Below, piece by piece: positions 1-7,236 of a stretch of 64,000 bases of DNA; positions within the stretch are counted from its first letter, which is position 1; every line of letters starts with the position of its first letter. The notes beneath the pieces are model-generated. The model was not told where the DNA came from and ran no database searches. It saw only the letters and a list, made by a program, of their open reading frames with translations. The DNA is from Acidobacteria bacterium Mor1 (GTDB lineage Bacteria; Acidobacteriota; Polarisedimenticolia; Polarisedimenticolales; Polarisedimenticolaceae). Location: positions 4,938,551-5,002,550 of the forward strand of contig CP011806.1 in assembly GCA_001664505.1 (NCBI GenBank), written 5' to 3'. The translations under genes were made by a program, and so were the position numbers.

Positions 1-75
1 GCCGACGCGCGCAGGCTTCCGCCGGCTCCGGACCCGCCGTCTCGCCGCATGGGGCGCCCCCTCGACAGAGCGTTC

Positions 76-109
76 GTTCTTTGAACGGTGTCTGATTATT
101 GAACGGTTC
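76..109. repeat. Direct and inverted repeats upstream of the sigma-54-type promoter
   Basis: The nonamer TTGAACGGT occurs at 81-89 and 99-107, exactly 18 bp apart. The first copy lies in a palindrome (CGTTC-TTT-GAACG, 75-87) and the second in GAAC-G-GTTC (101-109). They sit about 100-130 bp upstream of the -24/-12 element at 208-223, the usual distance for sites of a sigma-54 enhancer-binding protein. The repeats are seen directly; their role as activator sites is inferred. Confidence 0.4.
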
Positions 110-207
110 GGCGGGCGGGGTCAATCGATCCGCGAGCGTTGGTGTCGATCGCCTTTCTCTCTTGTTTTCAACGCTTTGAGCGGCCAACTTCGGGCCCGCA
201 GACTCCC

Positions 208-223
208 TGGCACCCCCCTTGCC
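208..223 (+). promoter_or_regulatory. Sigma-54-type promoter
   Basis: TGGCAC, five bases, then TTGCC: the invariant GG (209-210) and GC (221-222) are separated by exactly ten bases, as the RpoN -24/-12 consensus requires. Transcription would start near 234 and give a leader of about 45 bases before the start codon at 280. This also shows that in-frame start codons upstream of 208 are not used. Confidence 0.6.
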
Positions 224-279
224 CTTCAGGTCCCGTCGTGACGGCCGCGGCGACCGCTGGCCGCGACGGGAGGATGAAC

Positions 280-2226
280 GTGAGAAAGCTGATTCATGGC
301 GCATGTTTCGTGTTGCTCTGCCTGGCCGGTGTGCCGGGCATCTCGGCCCAGACCCAGATCGATTGGACCGGAGTCGCGGGGAACGGCAGCTACTCCGGGA
401 CCACCGCCGGCGTCGGTTGGAGCCTGACGGTCTCGAGCGCCGACTCGGTCCAGGCGGACAGCGCCGATCCAAGGCTGCTACGCGGCCGGGTCGGCAACCC
501 AAACGGCTCGGCGATCTACGAGATCGAGTTCGACCGGCCGGTTCACGTGGTGTTCTGGAATGACGCCTCCGGGACCGTCGGGGGGCTCGCCGGGCTCTCG
601 GGCAGCCAGGAGCAAGTCGATCTGGTCGCCGCCAGCGGCGACTACAGCTACGTCGACAACTCGATCAACATCGCGGCGCCGCCCAACGCGGCGGCCAAGC
701 CGGTCTTCGGTCAGACCGGTTCGGACCTGACGGCGAGCGCGGTGGCGGGCGTCGACCACGCCTACTACCTGGCGCGTTCGATCGGCGCCAAGACCCGCCT
801 GACCTGGCGCCATTCCAATGTCACCCCGAAACTGGAAGCCTGGCGCGTGGCGATCGCGCCGACCATCGACTGGACCGGTGTGGTCGCCAACGGGACATAC
901 ACCGGAACCGTCGACGGCGTCGGCTGGACCCTGACGGTTTCCGGCGCCGACTCGGTGCAGGCGGACAGCGCCGACCCGACCATGCTGCGCGGCGTCGTCG
1001 GAGACACCAGCCAGACCGCGACCTACGAACTGGTGTTCGATCATCCGGTCAGCATCGTCTGGGCCAACGCGACCAACGCCACCGTCGGAGGCCTGGCGGG
1101 TATCGGCACCAGCGACGAACAGGTCGAGATCGTCGGAGGGTCCGGCAGCTACACCCTGGGGAGCAACGCGCCCAACGTGGCCGCTGCGCCCAACGCTACG
1201 TTGCCGCCGGTGTTGTCGAATCCGGGAAACAATTTGAGGGCATCCAGCGCTCCGGGGCAGGATCACGCCTACTACAAGGCGCAGTCGATCACGCCCCAGG
1301 TGGCCCTGCGCTGGACCCACAGCAACACCGTGCGCAAGGCGGAGCTGTGGCGCATGTGCATTTCAGCCTGCCGCCGGATCGAATGGGGCAACATCGCAGG
1401 GGACGGCGCCTACAACGGGACCCAGGACAACTTCTCGTGGACCCTAAACATCCAGAACGCCGATTCGGCCTCGGTCAGCCCGAGCGAGCCGGCGGTACTG
1501 CGTGGCCGCATCGGCGACCCGAACCCCAGCGCGACCTACAACATGACGATCAGTCCCGCCGCCGATCTGGTCTGGTACAACGTCCACAGCGGGACCCTGG
1601 GCGGCCTCGCCGGTGCCGGGATCAGCAACGAGGGTGTCTCGCTCACCGGCGGCGCACCGAACTACTCGCTTCTCGACAACGCCTCGAACATCGTCAACCC
1701 GCCGGCCAGTGCGGCGTCGCCGCTCCTGAGCCAGATCGGAAACAACCTGCACGCCGACGCCAGCCCCAACGTCGATCACGCCTACTACCTGGCGCGGTCG
1801 ACCTCTCCGCAGACCTCGCTGGACTGGGTGCACACCAACAACACGGCGAAGCTCGAAGGGTGGAGCGTATGTCCCTCCTGCCCGGCGCGGAGCGGCACGC
1901 CGTCGCTCTTCGTCGACCGGGTCGATGGTGAGGTCCTGGTGCGCTGGCTGCCGGTAGCGGGCGCCTCCTCCTACGACCTGGTCTACGGCTCGCTGACCGA
2001 ACTGCGGGGCAGCGGCGGAGATTTCGAGCTGGCGACCCTGGACTGCGTCGCCGAGAAGACCCAGCTCGAGAGCCCCGTCACCCTCAAGCCGCCGCCGGGA
2101 GAGACCTACTGGTACCTGGCCCGAGCGGTGTTCTGTCAGGGGGTCGGGACCTTCGATTCCACCGGCTTCCGCCAGCAGGGGCCGCGTGATCCGGGGATCG
2201 GCTTCTCGGGGAACGACTGTCCGTAG
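280..2226 (+). CDS. Secreted protein with three tandem ~130-residue repeats and a C-terminal FN3-like module
   Basis: I do not recognise a named family. A signal peptide ending ISA is followed by three homologous units of about 125-130 residues, each opening with I(D/E)W, containing GGLAG in the middle and ending in a DHAYY...(R/Q)S segment. A final ~100-residue FN3-like module ends in a Cys close to the C-terminus (NDCP). The chosen GTG at 280 has GGGAGG at 268-273 at ideal spacing; an ATG at 274 sits directly on that motif. Expression is probably RpoN-dependent (promoter at 208). The repeats look like beta-rich extracellular domains; function unknown. The same C-terminal module recurs in other secreted proteins of this window. 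Confidence 0.8.
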   Translation: MRKLIHGACFVLLCLAGVPGISAQTQIDWTGVAGNGSYSGTTAGVGWSLTVSSADSVQADSADPRLLRGRVGNPNGSAIYEIEFDRPVHVVFWNDASGTVGGLAGLSGSQEQVDLVAASGDYSYVDNSINIAAPPNAAAKPVFGQTGSDLTASAVAGVDHAYYLARSIGAKTRLTWRHSNVTPKLEAWRVAIAPTIDWTGVVANGTYTGTVDGVGWTLTVSGADSVQADSADPTMLRGVVGDTSQTATYELVFDHPVSIVWANATNATVGGLAGIGTSDEQVEIVGGSGSYTLGSNAPNVAAAPNATLPPVLSNPGNNLRASSAPGQDHAYYKAQSITPQVALRWTHSNTVRKAELWRMCISACRRIEWGNIAGDGAYNGTQDNFSWTLNIQNADSASVSPSEPAVLRGRIGDPNPSATYNMTISPAADLVWYNVHSGTLGGLAGAGISNEGVSLTGGAPNYSLLDNASNIVNPPASAASPLLSQIGNNLHADASPNVDHAYYLARSTSPQTSLDWVHTNNTAKLEGWSVCPSCPARSGTPSLFVDRVDGEVLVRWLPVAGASSYDLVYGSLTELRGSGGDFELATLDCVAEKTQLESPVTLKPPPGETYWYLARAVFCQGVGTFDSTGFRQQGPRDPGIGFSGNDCP

Positions 2227-2229
2227 CAG

Positions 2230-2279
2230 AGCGACGGAGTCCCGGGCCTCCGCATGGGGGCCCGGGGCCCTTCGTCGCT
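2230..2279. terminator. Bidirectional terminator hairpin
   Basis: Nested inverted repeats: AGCGACG (2230-2236) pairs with CGTCGCT (2273-2279), and CCCGGGCC (2241-2248) pairs with GGCCCGGG (2259-2266). It lies between two convergent genes and overlaps the stop codon of the minus-strand gene. Confidence 0.6.
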
Positions 2280-3567
2280 ACTCCGCCCTGGCCTTGATGT
2301 CGTAGACGTACAGGTTCTCCTGCTCCCGCAGGTAGAGCTTGCCGTCGGCGATCACCGGGTGGGGCCAGCTGAACTGCTTGACCTCGGGAATTGTGAAGCT
2401 TCCCCGTTCCTTGTAGCCCTCGGGGGTGGCCTCGATCAGCACCACCAGGCCGTTCTCGTAGCGGAAGTACAGCCGGTCGTCGGCAAATGCGATCGCCGCC
2501 GAGCGATTGCCCTTGTTGCGGGCGGGGCCCCAGAGCACCTTGCCGCTCTGCATGTCGACGGCGATGGGAAAACCCTTGTTGTGGCCGGTGCCGGTGTAGA
2601 CCACACCCTTGTGCAGCACCAGGCCGCCATGGTGGTTCTGCAGCGTGTCCGCCTCGAGCCAGTACACCTCGCGCGCCTGGAGCTGCTTGCCGTCCTTCTT
2701 GCTGATGTGCAGCAGCGCCGAGCCGGTACCGTAGCCGGTGGAGACGAAGACGTGGTCTCCGTCGATCAGCGGCGTCGAGATGTTGGCCACGTCGTTGGCC
2801 ACCTTGTTGTAGGACCAGAGCTGCTTGCCGGTCTTGGCGTCGACGCCCAGCACCCCGCGGCCGACGAGCTGGACGTATTGTTTGACTCCCGCGGCGTTGG
2901 AGACGACCACCGAGGAGTAGCCGGCGCCGTCGCGGCCTTTGTCTCCCGGAATCGATCCGGCGGGAGTACGCCAGACTTCTTTCCCGTTCTTGGCGTTGAG
3001 CGCCACGAGCAGGGCTTCCTTGCCGCCGGGCGTGACGATCACCTTGCCGTCATCGACCAGCGGCGACTCGGAATACTTCCAGTCGACCTTGCCCATGGCT
3101 TTCATCAGCGCGCCGCCGAACTCTTCGATCAGGTTGCGTTTCCACTTGACCGAACCGTCCTTGGCGGAAAGGCAGTAGACCTCGGATTCGGTGGAGACCA
3201 GGTAGACGTGGCCGTCGACGACCGTCGGGGTTGAACGCGACCCGATGAACTGATCTTCGTGGATCGGGCCGATCCGGGTCTTCCACAGGATCTTGCCGCC
3301 GGGTTGCTGAACCGCGATGGCGTGCTGGCCGTCGCTCAGATCGCCGACGGTGTAGACCCGGTCGCCGACCACGGCGACGCTGGAGTATCCGGCGCCGAGA
3401 CCCGCCGCCGACCAGGCCAGCTTCGGTCCACCCTCGGGCCAGTTCTGAAGCAGGTCCGTATCCGGGGCCTTTCCATCCCGGTTCGGGCCCCGCCACTGAG
3501 GCCAGTCGGCGGCAAGGACGGGAGCGAGCAGCAGCAGGGCGGCCAGACAGGGCAGGATTCGACGCAT
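2278..3567 (-). CDS. Secreted PQQ-like beta-propeller protein (BamB-like fold)
   Basis: The protein has 429 residues with a clear signal peptide (cleavage after VLA). Just after it comes the WPQWRGPNRDG opening typical of PQQ-like propeller proteins in Acidobacteria and Planctomycetes. Repeats of the form G(K/D)xLW and AxNAKNGKEVW along the chain mark the blades. The ATG has GGAGG upstream. Such proteins are periplasmic or secreted; some bind quinone cofactors, but many are only structural, and no catalytic residues can be assigned here. It is the only gene between a terminator and a short intergenic gap, so context says little. A second, more divergent member is at 31237-32583. Confidence 0.85.
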   Translation of the reverse strand: MRRILPCLAALLLLAPVLAADWPQWRGPNRDGKAPDTDLLQNWPEGGPKLAWSAAGLGAGYSSVAVVGDRVYTVGDLSDGQHAIAVQQPGGKILWKTRIGPIHEDQFIGSRSTPTVVDGHVYLVSTESEVYCLSAKDGSVKWKRNLIEEFGGALMKAMGKVDWKYSESPLVDDGKVIVTPGGKEALLVALNAKNGKEVWRTPAGSIPGDKGRDGAGYSSVVVSNAAGVKQYVQLVGRGVLGVDAKTGKQLWSYNKVANDVANISTPLIDGDHVFVSTGYGTGSALLHISKKDGKQLQAREVYWLEADTLQNHHGGLVLHKGVVYTGTGHNKGFPIAVDMQSGKVLWGPARNKGNRSAAIAFADDRLYFRYENGLVVLIEATPEGYKERGSFTIPEVKQFSWPHPVIADGKLYLREQENLYVYDIKARAE

Positions 3568-3660
3568 GGGTACCTCCGTAGACCCTACAGGTTAAGCCCG
3601 GCCTATCGGGGCGGTTGTAAACGTTGGTAAAAGCAGCGGCGCGGGGGCGCCGTAGGAGTT

Positions 3661-5118
3661 TCAGTTCGATTCGAGACAGTCCCGTTCTGCGGGCCGTTCG
3701 ACGGGCCGGCTGTCGAAGCCGAGGCTGCCCTCGACAACGCCCACCGCGGTGACCAGGTAGAAGAAACCGTCACCGGGCAGCGGCTCATCCGCGTCGCTCA
3801 GACCCAGGGGAATGCCGCAGAAGAAACGTGCGCCGGGAACCGTCTGGGGATCCTGGGTGTAGGTGCCTGTCTGAAGCAGCGTCTCGAGGTCCCCCCGGTA
3901 GACGTTGTAGGTGATGCCTTCTCCCGCGGCCGGATCCCAGCTGAGCGTGTCTCCGTCGAGGCCTAGCCGTGTGATGCCGGTGCTCTCCCGGGCGCCGATA
4001 TCGGCGCGGGCCGTTCCGTCGAGGTCTCCGTCGAGGCTCCGGGGAAATCCGGCTACGTCGAGGAGGACCCCGGGGCCTGGATTGGCGACGTCGGACTCGA
4101 TCAACGGCGAGGAGCTACGCGGGGCAAAAGTCGTCTCGTCATCGAACAGCGGGTCGACCTCCGAGACCCCGTCGCCGGGCAGCGCCGAGCCGCCGGGGGA
4201 GTTGGCGAAGGAGACGTTGCCGGCGTAAGTCAGGTTGTTGTTGGTCGGCGTCCAGAAATCCGCCTCGTAGCTGAACGACGAGTTGCGGAAGAACACGTTG
4301 TTGGCCAGGGTGCCGCCTCCGTCGAACACACCCATGCCGCCGCCGTAGTCGCCGAAGTTGTCGATGAAGCTGTTGTGGACGATCTCAGCGTCTCCGAAGG
4401 TCAGATAGATCCCGCCGCCGAAGACTCCGCTATTGTCGAGAATCAAGTTGGTGGTGATCGTGGCGCCGCGGGACTGGACCAAGTAGATCCCGCCGCCGCT
4501 GTTGGCGTGGTTGTCGCGGATGATGTTGGCCGAGATCGTCGGAGCCGGATCGGGGTCACCAACGACGCCTGACACGTAGATGCCGCCGCCGTAGATGAAA
4601 GACGGGTTCGGCTGGGGGATCCCGTTGTCGCGGATGATGTTGCGGGTAATGACCGGGCTGCCGCCCAGCACCGCAATCCCTCCTCCTCCGCCATTGCTTT
4701 TCCGGCCGTTCTGCAGGGTCAGATTCGATAGCTCCGTATCGGAGCCGACTCGCGTCAGGGTCACCACCGTGTCGAGCTGACCCCCGTCGACGATGGCGCA
4801 GTTTCGATCCACGCCTCGCACGGACACGCCGCTACGCATGACGAGGTTCTCCTGGTAGAGGCCGCACTGGACCAGCACGTCATCCTGCCCGGGAACGGCA
4901 GCGTCGATCGCCGCCTGGATGTCCGTGAAGTCGGCGTCTCCCTCCGGGGAAACGGTGAGGGTTGCCGCGAGGGCAGCGGCGCCGCCGAGCAGCAATAGAC
5001 TGCCGATCGCTGAGGTTCTTGCGATCGACCTGGTCTTGCCCAAGGCTCGCCTGGGACCCGCGGCTCCGAGTTCGGCCTTCGCCGCGCATCGACCGGCGTC
5101 CCTGAGGGTTGAGAGCAT
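3661..5118 (-). CDS. Secreted right-handed parallel beta-helix protein
   Basis: About 485 residues. The start at 5118 is favoured by GAGG at proper spacing; the frame is open further upstream without an RBS. A signal anchor is followed by a segment typical of pectin-lyase-like helices (near FTDIQAAIDAA). Then come many short coils with GGGI, N-I-I-R-D-N and GGGMG motifs, the hallmark of NosD/Pel-type beta-helix proteins. The last ~100 residues form an FN3-like module (LSWDPA..., YNVYRG..., FFYLVTAVG) ending close to a Cys, like the module in the protein at 280-2226. No catalytic residues are evident; it may bind or cleave polysaccharide, or be a surface protein. Confidence 0.8.
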   Translation of the reverse strand: MLSTLRDAGRCAAKAELGAAGPRRALGKTRSIARTSAIGSLLLLGGAAALAATLTVSPEGDADFTDIQAAIDAAVPGQDDVLVQCGLYQENLVMRSGVSVRGVDRNCAIVDGGQLDTVVTLTRVGSDTELSNLTLQNGRKSNGGGGGIAVLGGSPVITRNIIRDNGIPQPNPSFIYGGGIYVSGVVGDPDPAPTISANIIRDNHANSGGGIYLVQSRGATITTNLILDNSGVFGGGIYLTFGDAEIVHNSFIDNFGDYGGGMGVFDGGGTLANNVFFRNSSFSYEADFWTPTNNNLTYAGNVSFANSPGGSALPGDGVSEVDPLFDDETTFAPRSSSPLIESDVANPGPGVLLDVAGFPRSLDGDLDGTARADIGARESTGITRLGLDGDTLSWDPAAGEGITYNVYRGDLETLLQTGTYTQDPQTVPGARFFCGIPLGLSDADEPLPGDGFFYLVTAVGVVEGSLGFDSRPVERPAERDCLESN

Positions 5119-5291
5119 ACGAACCTCGTCGCCGGGGGGAAGCGTTGCGACGAGTCTCCCGTGGGGGGCGGCCGGGGTCAACTGAAAACTGTCGGGCTCG
5201 CCCGAGCCCCGCCTTCCGGAGAGGGTTACTTATCGAGAAAAATGAAGGCATGTGTCGATTTCGAGCAGGGAGCCCGTCTACCTCATGAGCG

Positions 5292-5309
5292 GAGGCGGTT
5301 CCTCCGAGA
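5292..5309 (+). other. Small hairpin before the 5322 start codon
   Basis: CGGAGG and CCTCCG form a 6-bp stem around CGGTT, about 10 bases ahead of the functional GGAGA ribosome-binding site. The stem contains a decoy GGAGG. Its effect is unknown. Confidence 0.3.
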
Positions 5310-5321
5310 AACGGAGACGAA

Positions 5322-5831
5322 ATGAAGCAGGTACTCGGAATTGCGACTCTCTTGACGCTGGTGGTGCTGCCGTCCCTTGCCTTCCAGCCGGTAGCGGTGG
5401 CCGCCGAGCTTCCCTCGGGCCAAGAGGTCACTATCGAGGACTTCGCCTGGCTGGCCGGCGCCTGGATCGGCGAGGGCTTCGGCGGCACGCTGGAAGAGGT
5501 CTGGACCCCGCCGCGAGCGGGAATGATGATGGGCTCCTTCCGCCACATCATGGACGGCAAGGTACAGTTCATGGAGATCGTGACCCTCTCGGAGTACGAC
5601 GGTGAGATCCAGATGCGGGTCAAGCACTTCAACTCGGATCTGGTGGCCTGGGAAGAAAAGGCGGACTTCGTCACCTTCCGGCTCGAGTCCCTGACCGAGG
5701 AGCGGGCCAAGTTCGACGGCCTGACGATTCATCGCCGCGACGCGAACAAGATCCAGATCGACGTGAACATTCGCAGCGGCGACACGGTCAACACGGCGGA
5801 GCTGTTCTTCCAGCGCTACAAACTGCCATAG
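5322..5831 (+). CDS. DUF6265 family secreted protein
   Basis: A signal peptide (about residues 1-28) is followed by a compact ~140-residue domain. It has the pattern W(L)AGAWIGE...EEVWTPPRAG.MMG..R, a central FMEIVTLSEY strand, and late F..L....E..A.F. This matches the DUF6265 family, a lipocalin-like beta-barrel of unknown function. The start has GGAGACGAA before the ATG. It is followed after 10 bases by the lipoprotein protease gene at 5842, so the two are probably co-transcribed. No enzymatic activity can be assigned. Confidence 0.75.
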   Translation: MKQVLGIATLLTLVVLPSLAFQPVAVAAELPSGQEVTIEDFAWLAGAWIGEGFGGTLEEVWTPPRAGMMMGSFRHIMDGKVQFMEIVTLSEYDGEIQMRVKHFNSDLVAWEEKADFVTFRLESLTEERAKFDGLTIHRRDANKIQIDVNIRSGDTVNTAELFFQRYKLP

Positions 5832-5841
5832 GGAGTGAGCG

Positions 5842-7191
5842 ATGGTGACAAGGTCACAGGTGGCGGGGCGGCCGGGGCCGAGGGTGCGTAGAACGCTCGT
5901 GCTGGTCGCTCTGCTGCTGCTGGCGGGTTGTTCCCGGCAGCCCGGGGACACGCCGGTGGTTTCCTCGGACGTGGGGCTCTTCTGGGAAGCCTACGATGCA
6001 GTGCGCAGTACGGAGGATCCGGATCAACGCCTGCGCATCATCCGCGAACGCTACATCGAGGCGGGCTCTCCCGGGCTCGACGGCATCGTGCGCGCCCGGG
6101 GGTACACCGCGCAGGAGTACTTGAAGGCGATCGATTCCTACCCGGCCTTCTGGGACGCTGTGCGCCCCCACACGACGGAGGTCGACCGGGTCGTGCCGGA
6201 CATCCTGGCGGGCATCGAAGAGCTGCGGGAGATCTACCCCGGGCTCACACCCGCCCGAATCTACTTCACGATCGGAGCCCTTCGGACCAACGGAACGATC
6301 CTTGACGGCAACCTGCTGATCGGCGCCGAGCTGGCGTTCTCGACGCCGGAGACTCCTGCGAAGGAGTTGGAGCAGGATCTCCCCCATCTCGCGTCTTTCT
6401 TTGCGACCAACCCCAAGCGGTTGGTCGGATCGTTGGTCCTTCACGAATACGTACACACGCAGCAGGGTGGGTCCGGCGGCTACGACCTGCTGTCCCAGGC
6501 GCTCTACGAAGGGGTCGCCGAGTACGTCGCGACGGCGGGGCTCGGTCGAGAGAGCGGGGTCGAGGCCATTGCGTTCGGCAAGGCTCACGACGCCGAGCTC
6601 AAGGCGCATTTCGCCGGCGAGATGTTCCTGCCCTGGTACGACGGTTGGATCTGGAATTCTCCCGACAACCGCTACGGCGTGCGCGATCTCGGCTACTACA
6701 TGGGCTACGCCGTTGCCGAGGCCTATGTGGCCGGTGCCGCGGAGCCGCGGTCTGCGATCGAACGCCTCATCCAGTTGGACTACGGAGACCCCGAGGAGGT
6801 CGAGGCCGTCGTCGAGCAGTCCGGCTACTTCGACCGGCCGCTGGCCGAGCTACGGGCCGAGTACGACAAGACTCGTCCGCGAATACTGGGGAGGGCCATC
6901 GTCAAGAGTCGAAACGCGACCGAGGCCGACCCCTGGACTTTCGATCTGACGGTCCGTTTCACCGAGGAGATGGACACTCGCTACGCATCCGCACATCCGG
7001 GCCCGTTGGGTCGAGATCACTTCCCCGAGGTTCGCGGGGTGAGTTGGTCGGAAGACCGGCGTTCGGTGACCTACGAGATCCGGCTCGAGCGGGGTCTTTC
7101 CTATCAGATGGACATCCGGTCCGGCTATCGCAGCGCCCGCGGCTATCCGCCGGTGGGGCGCCTGCTCGATTTTGGCCCGGTCATTCCCTGA
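5842..7191 (+). CDS. Lipoprotein zinc metallopeptidase, DUF2268-like
   Basis: The 449-residue product has a type II signal peptide (LLLLAGC, lipid Cys at residue 30), so it is likely anchored in a membrane facing the periplasm. HEYVH at residues 201-205 followed by E227 in EGVAEYVA gives the HExxH...E arrangement of gluzincin-like peptidases. The surrounding sequence, including a preceding YFTIGALRTNGT segment and YYMGYA downstream, resembles DUF2268-type putative Zn proteases. The last ~100 residues look like a separate beta domain. An RBS (GGAGTGAGCG) precedes the ATG. Substrate unknown; the catalytic claim rests on motif only. Confidence 0.75.
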   Translation: MVTRSQVAGRPGPRVRRTLVLVALLLLAGCSRQPGDTPVVSSDVGLFWEAYDAVRSTEDPDQRLRIIRERYIEAGSPGLDGIVRARGYTAQEYLKAIDSYPAFWDAVRPHTTEVDRVVPDILAGIEELREIYPGLTPARIYFTIGALRTNGTILDGNLLIGAELAFSTPETPAKELEQDLPHLASFFATNPKRLVGSLVLHEYVHTQQGGSGGYDLLSQALYEGVAEYVATAGLGRESGVEAIAFGKAHDAELKAHFAGEMFLPWYDGWIWNSPDNRYGVRDLGYYMGYAVAEAYVAGAAEPRSAIERLIQLDYGDPEEVEAVVEQSGYFDRPLAELRAEYDKTRPRILGRAIVKSRNATEADPWTFDLTVRFTEEMDTRYASAHPGPLGRDHFPEVRGVSWSEDRRSVTYEIRLERGLSYQMDIRSGYRSARGYPPVGRLLDFGPVIP

Positions 7192-7199
7192 GCAGCAGA

Positions 7200-7226
7200 G
7201 CCGGGGAGAGTAGGCCTCTCCCCGGC
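7200..7226. terminator. Bidirectional terminator hairpin
   Basis: A perfect 11-bp stem (GCCGGGGAGAG at 7200-7210 with CTCTCCCCGGC at 7216-7226) around a 5-base loop, placed between two convergent genes. Confidence 0.65.
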
Positions 7227-7236
7227 ATCATCGTCG

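Noticed and set aside
139-273. Upstream in-frame extension of the first gene (start at 139)
   Set aside because: It would start upstream of the -24/-12 promoter at 208 and places the obvious signal peptide in the middle of the protein.
2254-3234. Open frame antisense to the PQQ-like propeller gene
   Set aside because: No domain, and amino-acid composition typical of a shadow of a high-GC gene; the opposite strand has a signal peptide and family motifs.
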